From NCBI RefSeq assembly GCF_022842375.1, contig NZ_JALHPR010000009.1, positions 1 to 64,000 of the forward strand: DNA of 64,000 bases. The letters are read 5' to 3'. The translations under genes were made by a program, and so were the position numbers. The notes beneath the pieces were generated by a model. That model was given only the letters and a program-made list of their open reading frames with translations. It had not been told where the DNA came from and did no database searches. Positions 41,448-49,993 of the stretch are shown piece by piece; positions within the stretch are counted from its first letter, which is position 1; each line of letters starts with the position of its first letter. The DNA comes from Elioraea sp. (GTDB taxonomy: Bacteria > Pseudomonadota > Alphaproteobacteria > Acetobacterales > Acetobacteraceae).

Positions 41448-42820
41448 CCGACTTTCTGTTCGACTACCTGCCCGTCATCATGTTCGTGACGCTGCTGGTG
41501 CTGCTGTTCAGCGGCCTGCCCGTCGCCTACGTGCTCGGCGGCGTCGGGCTGATCGCGGGCTGGGTCGGGATCGAGCTCGGCGTGCTCAGGCCGGCGCAGT
41601 TCCTCTCGATCATGCCGCGCATCTGGGGCGGCATCGCCGCCGATGTCGTTCTCGTCGCGATTCCCCTGTTCATCCTGATGGGCTCGATCCTCGAGAAAAG
41701 CGGCATCGCCGAGGACCTGCTCGAGTGCCTGAAGGTGCTGCTCGCCCGCGTGCCCGGCTCGATGGCGCTGGCCACCATCCTGATGGGCACGATCATGGCG
41801 GCGACGACGGGCATCGTCGGTGCCTCGATCGTGGTGCTGTCGCTCATCGCCCTGCCGACGATGCTGGCCAACTCCTACTCGAAACAGTTATCGACCGGCG
41901 CGATCGCGGCCGCTGGGTGTCTCGGCGTCCTGATTCCGCCATCGATCATGCTCGTGGTGATGGCCGAGATCATGAGCATCCCTGTCGGCCCGCTGTTCGC
42001 CGCGGCGCTCGTGCCGGGGCTGCTGCTGTCGGTGCTCTATCTCGGCTACATCGTCATCGCCTGCACGATCTGGCCGGAGCTTGCGCCGCGCGCAGCACTC
42101 GCCGACATGCCGGCAAGCGGTGCGGCGTATCTCGGCCTGGTGCTCCGCGGGTTCGTTCCCGTACTCACGCTGATCGCCTTCGTCCTCGGCTCGATCTATT
42201 CCGGCTGGGCAACGCCGACGGAAGCGGCAGGCGTGGGCTGCGTCGGGGCGGCAGCGCTCGCGGCGATGAAGGGGCGGTTGACGGGCCCCGTCATGCGCCA
42301 GGTGCTCGAGCAGTCGGCGCTGACCAATGCCATGGTCTTCATGATCTTCATCGGCGCCACGGTGTTCAGCTTCGTGTTCCGCGTCACCGGCGGGGACGAT
42401 CTGATCATCGGCCTCTTCACCGGCCTCGGGCTCGACAGCTGGGGCATCCTGCTGGTGCTGATGGCGCTGATCTTCGTGCTCGGCATTCCGTTCGAGTGGC
42501 CCGAGATCACGCTGATCGTGCTGCCGGTGTTCTACCCGGTCGTGAAGGCACTCGATTTCGGCGACCATCTGCAGACGGCGGCCGAGGTGATGCCGTGGTT
42601 CACCATGCTGTGCGCCGTGAACCTGCAGACGAGCTTCCTGACGCCGCCCTACGGCTTCGCGCTGTTCTACCTGAAGGGAACCGTGCCGCCGTCGGTCACG
42701 ATGTCGCACATCTATCGCGGCGTGTGGCCCTTCGTCGGCATGCAGCTCATCTGCCTCGGCCTCTGCATCGCGTTCCCCGACATCGTGCTCGGGCTGCCGC
42801 GCGCCGCCGGAATGTTGTGA
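41444..42820 (+). CDS. TRAP transporter large permease (DctM family)
   Basis: 'LLVLLFSGLPVAYVLGGVGLIAGWVG' ... 'AIAAAGCLGVLIPPSIMLVVM' ... 'TPTEAAGVGCVGA'. Confidence 0.95.
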   Translation: MTDFLFDYLPVIMFVTLLVLLFSGLPVAYVLGGVGLIAGWVGIELGVLRPAQFLSIMPRIWGGIAADVVLVAIPLFILMGSILEKSGIAEDLLECLKVLLARVPGSMALATILMGTIMAATTGIVGASIVVLSLIALPTMLANSYSKQLSTGAIAAAGCLGVLIPPSIMLVVMAEIMSIPVGPLFAAALVPGLLLSVLYLGYIVIACTIWPELAPRAALADMPASGAAYLGLVLRGFVPVLTLIAFVLGSIYSGWATPTEAAGVGCVGAAALAAMKGRLTGPVMRQVLEQSALTNAMVFMIFIGATVFSFVFRVTGGDDLIIGLFTGLGLDSWGILLVLMALIFVLGIPFEWPEITLIVLPVFYPVVKALDFGDHLQTAAEVMPWFTMLCAVNLQTSFLTPPYGFALFYLKGTVPPSVTMSHIYRGVWPFVGMQLICLGLCIAFPDIVLGLPRAAGML

Positions 42821-42833
42821 GGGAGGGGGGACC

Positions 42834-43862
42834 ATGAAGGCGATCGTTCTGCGTGCGTATGGCGGACCAAGCGAGCTTCGACTCGATGAGGCGCCCGATC
42901 CCGTGGCGGGGGCGGGCGAGGTGGTGCTTCGGCTACGCACCACGGGGCTGAACCATTGCGACACGGATGTGCGACGCGGCGTGTTCGGCGTGGCGCAGAG
43001 CTTCCCGCACGTGATGGGCGTCGATGGCGCGGGCGTGGTGGAGAGCATCGGGCCGGGCGTGACCGGCTTTTCTGCCGGTGACCGCGTGATGCCGCATTTC
43101 ATGCTCTCCTGCGGCGTGTGCCGGAACTGCCAGCGCGGGCAGGACAATATCTGCCTCGATGCCGGGGTGCTCGGCGTCACCACCTGGGGCACCTATGCCG
43201 AGCGCGTGAAGGTGCGCGCCAACGTTCTCGTGCGCATCCCCGAGGCCGTGTCGTTCGACGATGCGGTCGCCGGCACGGTGCCGTTCGCGACCGCGTGGGA
43301 AGGCCTCGTGGTGATGGGGCAGTTGCGCGTTGGCGAGACGGTGCTGGTCAACGCCGCCGGCAGCGGCATCGGCTCCGCCGCGATCCAGATCGCCAAGCTC
43401 GCCGGCGCGCGCGTGATCGCCACCACGGGCTCGAAGGCCAAGTTCGCCCAGGCCCGCGCGCTCGGCGCCGATGAGGTGCTCGACTACACGACCGACGACA
43501 TCCCCGCCGCCGTGATGGCGCTGACGGGCGGCTACGGCGCCGATGTGTGCTTCGACATGGTGGGCGGCGACCGGCTGATCGACTGCATCGGCGCGGTGGC
43601 ACAGGGCGGGCGCATCGCATCCGTCGGCGCCCATGGAGGCGAAAAGATCGAGATCGACTTCATCGAGCTGTTCCGCAAGCACATCACGCTGCATGGCTGC
43701 GGGCGCTCGACCAAGGCAATCTACGCCGACGTCCTCGGACTGATGGCGGCGGGCAAGCTCAAGCCCGTGATCCACAAGGCGTTCGACCTGAAGGATGCGG
43801 GCGAGGCGCACGCGCTGATGGAGAGCCGCGCCTTCTTCGGCCGCATGCTGCTGCATCCATGA
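42834..43862 (+). CDS. Zinc-binding alcohol dehydrogenase / quinone oxidoreductase (MDR family)
   Basis: 'FPHVMGVDGAGVVESIGPGVTGFSAGDRVMPHFMLSCGVCRNCQRGQDNICLD'. Confidence 0.9.
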   Translation: MKAIVLRAYGGPSELRLDEAPDPVAGAGEVVLRLRTTGLNHCDTDVRRGVFGVAQSFPHVMGVDGAGVVESIGPGVTGFSAGDRVMPHFMLSCGVCRNCQRGQDNICLDAGVLGVTTWGTYAERVKVRANVLVRIPEAVSFDDAVAGTVPFATAWEGLVVMGQLRVGETVLVNAAGSGIGSAAIQIAKLAGARVIATTGSKAKFAQARALGADEVLDYTTDDIPAAVMALTGGYGADVCFDMVGGDRLIDCIGAVAQGGRIASVGAHGGEKIEIDFIELFRKHITLHGCGRSTKAIYADVLGLMAAGKLKPVIHKAFDLKDAGEAHALMESRAFFGRMLLHP

Positions 43863-44731
43863 GAACCCCGATGCTTCCCCCGATCAGGAGCCTTCTGTTC
43901 GCCCCGGCAAACGAACCGCGCAAGGTGGCGAAGCTTGCCGGCACGGGGGCCGATGCCGTCGTGCTCGACCTCGAGGATGCGGTGGCGAAGGAGCACAAGG
44001 TCGCCGCGCGTGCGATGGCGCGCGATGCGCTCGCCACCATCACCGGCCCCGTGCGCTGCATCCGCGTGAACGCGTGGGACACGGGGTTGACGCCGGGCGA
44101 CGTCGCCGCAATCGCTTCGCCCGACCTCGACGTCATCGTGCTGCCGAAAGTGGAAAGCCCGCGCGACCTCGCCCGCCTCGATGCAGTGATCGCTGCCGCC
44201 ATGCCGGGTGTGGCCGGCCCGTGCGTGCTGGCGCTGATCGAGACCTGCGCCGGCATCCTGGCCGCTGCCGAGATCGCGCGCGCCTCGCCGCGGCTCGCGG
44301 GCCTCGTGTTCGGTGCCGGTGACCTCGGCAAGGACCTGGCCTTGCCGACGCTGCGCGGTGACATCTCGGGCGCGCTTGCCTGGGGCCGCGCCAAGCTGGT
44401 GTACGATGCGCGCGCCGCCGGCCTGCCGGGCCCGATCGACGGTCCGTGCCTGATGGTGCGTGATCAGGTGGCGATGGAGGCCGAGGCGCGTGCGGCCGCG
44501 GCACTCGGGCATCGCGGCAAGGTGTGCATCCATCCTGACCAGGTGGCCGTCGCCAACCGCGTGTTCTCGCCCGATCCGGGCGAGGTTGCCTTCGCCCGCC
44601 GCGTCATCGCCGCCTTCGCCGCGGCAGAGGGGGCGGGCAGTGCGTCGATCACGGTGGACGGCGTGTTCGTCGACTATCCGATCGTCGAGAAGGCAGAGGC
44701 GATCGTCCGGCTTGCGGAACGGGCCGGCTGA
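43859..44731 (+). CDS. HpcH/HpaI-type CoA ester lyase (citrate lyase beta-like)
   Basis: 'IRSLLFAPANEPRKVAKLAGTGADAVVLDLEDAVAKEHK' ... 'GRAKLVYDARAAGLPGPIDGPCL'; ATGA overlap with preceding gene. Confidence 0.92.
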   Translation: MRTPMLPPIRSLLFAPANEPRKVAKLAGTGADAVVLDLEDAVAKEHKVAARAMARDALATITGPVRCIRVNAWDTGLTPGDVAAIASPDLDVIVLPKVESPRDLARLDAVIAAAMPGVAGPCVLALIETCAGILAAAEIARASPRLAGLVFGAGDLGKDLALPTLRGDISGALAWGRAKLVYDARAAGLPGPIDGPCLMVRDQVAMEAEARAAAALGHRGKVCIHPDQVAVANRVFSPDPGEVAFARRVIAAFAAAEGAGSASITVDGVFVDYPIVEKAEAIVRLAERAG

Positions 44732-44761
44732 CAAGAACCAATACGGGAGGATACGGGACGG

Positions 44762-45988
44762 ATGGACGCGAGCGGAACGACCAGTGATGCGTCGACGCTG
44801 CCGATGGCAGGCGTGCGCGTGCTCGACTGCGCCACCTTCATCGCCGGCCCCACCTGCGCCACGATGCTCGGCGAGTTCGGCGCCGACGTGATCAAGGTCG
44901 AGCTGCCCGGCATCGGCTGCCCCTTGCGCAAGTTCGGCACGATGACGCCGTCGGGCGACAGCCTGCTGTGGCTCTCGGAAGGGCGGAACAAGCGCAGCCT
45001 CACGCTCGACCTCCGCAAGCCCGAGGGTGTCGCGGTGATGAAGGACCTCGTCGCGAAATCCGACGTGGTGGTCGAGAACTTCCAGCCGGGCACGCTCGAG
45101 CGCTGGGGGGTCGGCTACGACGCGCTGGCCGCGGTGAACCCGAAGCTGGTGATGGTGCGCATCTCGGCCTACGGGCAGACGGGCCCGTATCGCGACCGCC
45201 CCGGCTTCGGGCGCATCGCCAATGCGTTCGGCGGCATCTCGTTCCTCGCCGGCTACCCCGACCGCCCGCCCGTGACGCCGGGGAGTGCGACGCTGCCCGA
45301 CTACATGTCGGGCCTCTACGGTGCGCTTGGCGCGATGCTCGCACTCCGCGTGGCGGAGAAAACCGGCAAGGGCCAGGTGGTCGATATCGGCCTCTACGAA
45401 TCGATCTTCCGCATCCTCGACGAGCTCGCCCCGGCCTACGCGATGAAGGGCTATGTGCGGCAGCGCATGGGCCCCGGCACCGTGAACGTGGTGCCGCACA
45501 GCCACTATCCGACGAAGGACGGGCGCTGGCTCGCCATCGCCTGCACCAACGACAAGATCTTCGAGCGCCTCGCCGTGCTCATGGGACGGCCGGAGGTTGC
45601 CGGCGAGGGCAAGTGGGGGACCACCGCCCGCCGCGAGGCGGAGCGGGCGGAGGTCGATGCCTTCGTGACGGAATGGACGATGCGGCATGACCGCGACGCG
45701 CTGCTCACGATGTGCGAGCAGGGCCAGGTGCCATGCGGCCCCCTCTACGCGATCGACGAGATTTTCGAGGACCCGCACTATGCCGCGCGCGGCAACATCG
45801 CCACCCGCGAGCATCCGACGGCAGGCACGCTGCGCATCCCCGAGGTGGTGCCGCGCTTGACGGAAACGCCTGGCCGCATCGGCTCCCTCGGCCCCGCGCT
45901 CGGCGAACACACGGATGCGATCCTGCGCGACCTGCTCGGCCGCAGCGCCGAGGAGATCGCGGCGCTGCACGCGGCGAAGGTTGTCTAG
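44762..45988 (+). CDS. CaiB/BaiF family CoA-transferase
   Basis: 'GVRVLDCATFIAGPTCATMLGEFGADVIKVELPG' ... 'VVENFQPGTLERWGVGYDAL'. Confidence 0.95.
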   Translation: MDASGTTSDASTLPMAGVRVLDCATFIAGPTCATMLGEFGADVIKVELPGIGCPLRKFGTMTPSGDSLLWLSEGRNKRSLTLDLRKPEGVAVMKDLVAKSDVVVENFQPGTLERWGVGYDALAAVNPKLVMVRISAYGQTGPYRDRPGFGRIANAFGGISFLAGYPDRPPVTPGSATLPDYMSGLYGALGAMLALRVAEKTGKGQVVDIGLYESIFRILDELAPAYAMKGYVRQRMGPGTVNVVPHSHYPTKDGRWLAIACTNDKIFERLAVLMGRPEVAGEGKWGTTARREAERAEVDAFVTEWTMRHDRDALLTMCEQGQVPCGPLYAIDEIFEDPHYAARGNIATREHPTAGTLRIPEVVPRLTETPGRIGSLGPALGEHTDAILRDLLGRSAEEIAALHAAKVV

Positions 45989-46002
45989 CAAGGAAGGCCA
46001 GA

Positions 46003-46716
46003 ATGACGACGAGCTGGGACGATTATCTGACGGAGGAGGACCGCGCCGTCCTCGCGCGCGGCAAATGGGCGATGAAGTCGGGCCTCGGCAAGCGGCCGGC
46101 GCTGCTGCTGATCGACTGCCAGTACTACATGACCGGCATCCGCGGCGCGCCGGACAACGCGGAGAAATATCCGCTCGCCTGCCCGACGGGCTTCGCCGCG
46201 ACCGACCACATGATGAAGCTTCTCGCCGCCTCGCGCGAGGCCGCCATCCCGGTGATCTTCACCCGTTTCGCGGTCGATCCGGTGGTCGATGACGTCGGCA
46301 TGTTCCACCGCAAGATCGGTGCGGGCATCGGGCGTGGCGAGAACCTCTATTTCACCGGCACGCATGGCTGCGAGATCGTCGATGACCTGAAGCCCTTGCC
46401 GGGCGAGATCGTTCTCGACAAGAAGAAGAAATCGGCCTTCTTCGGCACGCCGCTGCTCTCGCTGCTGATCGACCGGGGGGTGGATACCTGCATCGTCGTC
46501 GGCGGCTCGACGTCGAACTGCGTGCGCGCGACGGTGGTCGACTGCGAGCAGTACAATTTCTTCTGCGCCGTGCCTGAGGAGGCGGTGTACGACCGGGTGC
46601 AGATCACGCACCGGATCAACCTCTTCGACATGAACCGCAGCTACGCCGACGTGATGCCGGTGGCCGACGTGCTCGCCTATCTCAAGGGGATCGGCGACGC
46701 CAAGAAGGCCGCCTGA
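46003..46716 (+). CDS. Isochorismatase-family cysteine hydrolase (maleamate/N-carbamoylsarcosine amidohydrolase-like)
   Basis: 'KRPALLLIDCQYYMTGI' and 'TCIVVGGSTSNCVRATVVDCEQYNF' (catalytic D-K-C type). Confidence 0.88.
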   Translation: MTTSWDDYLTEEDRAVLARGKWAMKSGLGKRPALLLIDCQYYMTGIRGAPDNAEKYPLACPTGFAATDHMMKLLAASREAAIPVIFTRFAVDPVVDDVGMFHRKIGAGIGRGENLYFTGTHGCEIVDDLKPLPGEIVLDKKKKSAFFGTPLLSLLIDRGVDTCIVVGGSTSNCVRATVVDCEQYNFFCAVPEEAVYDRVQITHRINLFDMNRSYADVMPVADVLAYLKGIGDAKKAA

Positions 46717-46756
46717 GAAAAGGGGGCTGACACATGATGGACCAGGGAGGACAGCG

Positions 46757-47695
46757 ATGACCTATCAACCGATGCGCGACATCGACACGCCAGGGCCGAA
46801 GCGCGACTTCATCGGCCATGGCCGCCACGCCCCGCGCGTGCGCTGGCCAGGTGACGCGCGCGTGGCGATCTCGATCGTGCTGAACTACGAGGAAGGCTCG
46901 GAGTACTCGCACCCGGCCGGCGACAAGCGGAACGATGGCTTGCAGGAAGTCATCTACACGATGGACCCGCAGTATCGCGACCTCGCGGTCGAAAGCGTGT
47001 TCGAGTACGGCAGCCGTGCCGGCGTGTGGCGGCTCGAGCGGTTGCTCTCCGAATACCGCCTGCCGATCACCTTCTACGCCTGCGCCGTGGCACTCGAGCG
47101 CAACCCCGAGGTGGCGGCCTGGCTGCGCGAGGCGAACCACGAGCCCTGCTGCCATGGCTGGCGGTGGGAAGAGGTGTGGCGCCTCTCGCGGACCGAGGAG
47201 ATGGACCATATCCGCATGGCCATCGAATCCATGAAGCAGACCACGGGCATGCGGCCCGAGGGCTGGTACTGCCGGTATGGACCCTCGGTGAACACGCGCG
47301 AGCTGCTCGTCGAGGAAGGCGGCTTCGTCTACGACAGCGACGCCTACAACGACGATCTTCCCTACTATGTCGACGTGAAGGGCAAGCAGCAGCTGATCGT
47401 GCCCTACTCGTTCACCTACAATGACGGGAAGTTCGGCCTTCTGCCCGGCTACGGCTCGCCATCGGATTTCGTCGATACGCTGAAGCGCGGCTTCGACGAG
47501 CTCTACGCCGAGGGGGCGACGCACCCGAAGATGATGTCGATCGGCCTTCACCCGCGGCTGATCGGGCAGGCGACGCGCATCAACGCGCTGCGCGAGTTCA
47601 TCGAGTACGCGCTGGGCAAGGAGAAGGTGTGGTTCACGCGGCGTATCGACATCGCCAAGTGGTGGCACGCCAACCACGCGAGCTGGACGAAGTAA
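46757..47695 (+). CDS. Polysaccharide-deacetylase-superfamily hydrolase (PuuE/imidase-like)
   Basis: 'VAISIVLNYEEGSEYSHPAGD' ... 'HEPCCHGWRWEEVW' ... 'SVNTRELLVEEGGFVYDSDAYNDDLPYYV' ... 'MSIGLHPRLIGQATR'. Confidence 0.88.
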   Translation: MTYQPMRDIDTPGPKRDFIGHGRHAPRVRWPGDARVAISIVLNYEEGSEYSHPAGDKRNDGLQEVIYTMDPQYRDLAVESVFEYGSRAGVWRLERLLSEYRLPITFYACAVALERNPEVAAWLREANHEPCCHGWRWEEVWRLSRTEEMDHIRMAIESMKQTTGMRPEGWYCRYGPSVNTRELLVEEGGFVYDSDAYNDDLPYYVDVKGKQQLIVPYSFTYNDGKFGLLPGYGSPSDFVDTLKRGFDELYAEGATHPKMMSIGLHPRLIGQATRINALREFIEYALGKEKVWFTRRIDIAKWWHANHASWTK

Positions 47696-47705
47696 CGTAC
47701 GCGGA

Positions 47706-48524
47706 ATGAACTTCTCCCCCGCGCCGCTGCCAGAGATATCGGAACAGGGCGCGGGGGAGGGGATCGCGCCGCTCTACGCCGCGATCCGCGCGGGGCTCGC
47801 CGCCCGCACCGTGCCGCTGCTCTACCGTGTCATGGCGCCGGAGCCTGGCTGCCTCGCCTGGGCGTGGGGCATCATCGGCCCGCTCGCTGCCTCCGGCGTT
47901 CTCGCCACGGTCGGGGCGGCGGCCTCCCGTGCCTTGCCACCGATCACCGCTGCAATGCCGCGCGCGGCCTGCCGGCTCGCGGGCCTCGACGATGCGGGGG
48001 CGGATCGGGCGGCCGCGATCGTCGCCGCATTCAACCACGCCAACCCGATGAACCTCGCCGCACGCGCCGTCCTCGCGCGCGTGCTCGCTGCCGGCACGAT
48101 GCCGCGCGCGGGTGAGGTGCTGCCTGCAGGGGCGCCGCCGCCGCTGCCCGTGATGGCGGCCGCAGCCCTCACCGACGATGTGCAGGCGGTCATGCAGCAT
48201 CTTGCCTCGCGCGGCGGGCGCCACCCGGTTCCGGCGATGCCGACGCTCTGGAGCGCGCTCGCCGCCCACCCGGCCTCGCTTGCGATCGCCGCAGCATCGC
48301 TCACGGCTGATTTCGCGAACGGCACGATCGACAGCGATGCGATGCGCGTGGCCGAGGCAGCGTCAGCCGTTCTCGACACACTGCCAATGGTCGCGGCCCC
48401 AGGCGTACCGACCGCGATCGCCGATCACCTCGGCCGCGTGCTGCCCTTCTTCGCCGCGACCGTTCCGGTGATGATCGTGATCGGCGCACGCCTCTCCTCG
48501 CTCTTCATGAAGGACCCTGCATGA
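47706..48524 (+). CDS. Helical protein, possibly halocarboxylic acid dehydrogenase/dehalogenase DehI-like
   Basis: 'IAPLYAAIRAGLAARTVPLLYRVMAPEPGCLAWAWGIIGPL' resembles DehI-type repeats; overlaps the amidase gene. Confidence 0.5.
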   Translation: MNFSPAPLPEISEQGAGEGIAPLYAAIRAGLAARTVPLLYRVMAPEPGCLAWAWGIIGPLAASGVLATVGAAASRALPPITAAMPRAACRLAGLDDAGADRAAAIVAAFNHANPMNLAARAVLARVLAAGTMPRAGEVLPAGAPPPLPVMAAAALTDDVQAVMQHLASRGGRHPVPAMPTLWSALAAHPASLAIAAASLTADFANGTIDSDAMRVAEAASAVLDTLPMVAAPGVPTAIADHLGRVLPFFAATVPVMIVIGARLSSLFMKDPA

Positions 48525-49873
48525 GCGTTCCCACCGCCACCCTCGCGCGTGTCGATGCGCTGCTCGATCGCCAGGGCCGCATCGACGGCCAGTTCCGCAG
48601 CATCGTGACGCCGACGCCGATGCTCGCCCGCCCGGCTGCCGAGGCTGCCGATGCCGCCGCCGCGGATGGCCTCACCCTCGGCCTGCTCCACGGCATGGCG
48701 ATTGCGGTGAAGGACAACATCGACACTGCCGGCATCCGCACCGCCTGCGGCTCGGCGCTGTTCGCCGATCGCATCGCGGTGGAGGACGCCCCCGTCGTCA
48801 CGCGGCTGAAGGGGGCGGGGGCTGCCATCGTCGGCAAGGCGGCGATGATGGAACTCGCCTTCGGCATACGCTCGCTTGACGCGGTGGGTGGGCAGGTGCG
48901 CAACCCGTGGAACCCGGCCCATGTTCCTGGCGGCTCCTCGGGCGGTTCCGCTGCCGCTGTCGCGGCCGGGCTCTGCGATGCCGCGCTCGGCACCGACACG
49001 GGCGGGTCGATCCGCGTGCCGGCCGCGTTCTGCGGCGTCTCGGGCCTCCGCCCCACCTTCGGGCGCGTGCCGAACCGGGGCTGCCTGCCGGTGAGCGAGA
49101 GCTTCGACACGATCGGCCCGATCGCGCGCCACGTGGCCGATCTCGCCCGCATCCTCGCCGTTCTCGCCGGCCCCGACGCGGCCGATCCATCGAGCCGCGC
49201 GATGCCGACCGATCTTGGCTGGCTCGGCCGCGAGAAGGATGTGCGGGGCCTGCGCATCGGCGTGCTCGGCGGCTTCTATGCCGATGATGTCGATGCCGAT
49301 GTGGCACGCGCCGTCGCCGCCGTGGGCGAGGGGCTTGCCGCACTCGGCGCCGAACTCGTTCCTGTCACGCTGCCCGACGCAGCGGCCGCGCAGGAGGCAG
49401 CGACGACGATCATCTACGCCGATGCCTGCGCGCTGCATGCCGAGGCGCTTGATACGAAGCGGCAACTGATCTCGCCCGCGGTGTATGACAGGATGATCAA
49501 GGGCCGCACTCTCTCCGCACCGGCCTACGCCGCCGCACTGCGCTTCCGCGAGCGCTGGCAGCGCGACCTCCGCGCCCTGTTCGCCACGGTCGATGCGATC
49601 ATGCTGCCGGCGAGCCCGGAGACGGCACCACCGATCGAGGCGGCGAGCGGCGATCTGCATGTCTCGACGCGCAACGCGACGCGCTTCACCTATGGCGGCG
49701 GGCTGGCCGGCATCCCGGGCCTCGCGCTGCCGTGCGGGTTCGCCGCGAACGGGCTGCCGATCGGCGTGCTGTTCGAAGCCGCCTGGGGCAACGAGGCCGT
49801 GCTGCTGCGCACCGGCGAGGCCTGGCAGGCGAGTACGGCGTGGCACAAGGCAATTGCGCCACGCAGGGTCTGA
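48521..49873 (+). CDS. Amidase (amidase-signature family)
   Basis: '[49 protein letters not shown]'. Confidence 0.93.
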   Translation: MSVPTATLARVDALLDRQGRIDGQFRSIVTPTPMLARPAAEAADAAAADGLTLGLLHGMAIAVKDNIDTAGIRTACGSALFADRIAVEDAPVVTRLKGAGAAIVGKAAMMELAFGIRSLDAVGGQVRNPWNPAHVPGGSSGGSAAAVAAGLCDAALGTDTGGSIRVPAAFCGVSGLRPTFGRVPNRGCLPVSESFDTIGPIARHVADLARILAVLAGPDAADPSSRAMPTDLGWLGREKDVRGLRIGVLGGFYADDVDADVARAVAAVGEGLAALGAELVPVTLPDAAAAQEAATTIIYADACALHAEALDTKRQLISPAVYDRMIKGRTLSAPAYAAALRFRERWQRDLRALFATVDAIMLPASPETAPPIEAASGDLHVSTRNATRFTYGGGLAGIPGLALPCGFAANGLPIGVLFEAAWGNEAVLLRTGEAWQASTAWHKAIAPRRV

Positions 49874-49894
49874 AGCGGTCAGCAGGTTCAAGAC

Positions 49895-49908
49895 TTGATG
49901 TGAATCAA
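49895..49908 (+). promoter_or_regulatory. FNR/ANR/FixK-type box
   Basis: TTGAT-GTGA-ATCAA, exact match to TTGAT-N4-ATCAA, 85 bp before ATG 49994 of the decarboxylase-like gene. Confidence 0.65.
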
Positions 49909-49993
49909 CGTCCCTCGTGCCGGTTGCGCGCATGGTCCGATTCAAGCATCGGCCAGACAAACCGCCGATCAGACAATGCACGAGGGAATACAC

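Noticed and set aside
43721-45991. 756-aa ORF on - strand across ADH/CoA lyase/CaiB genes
   Set aside because: Antisense to three conserved genes with matching ATGA coupling on the + strand.
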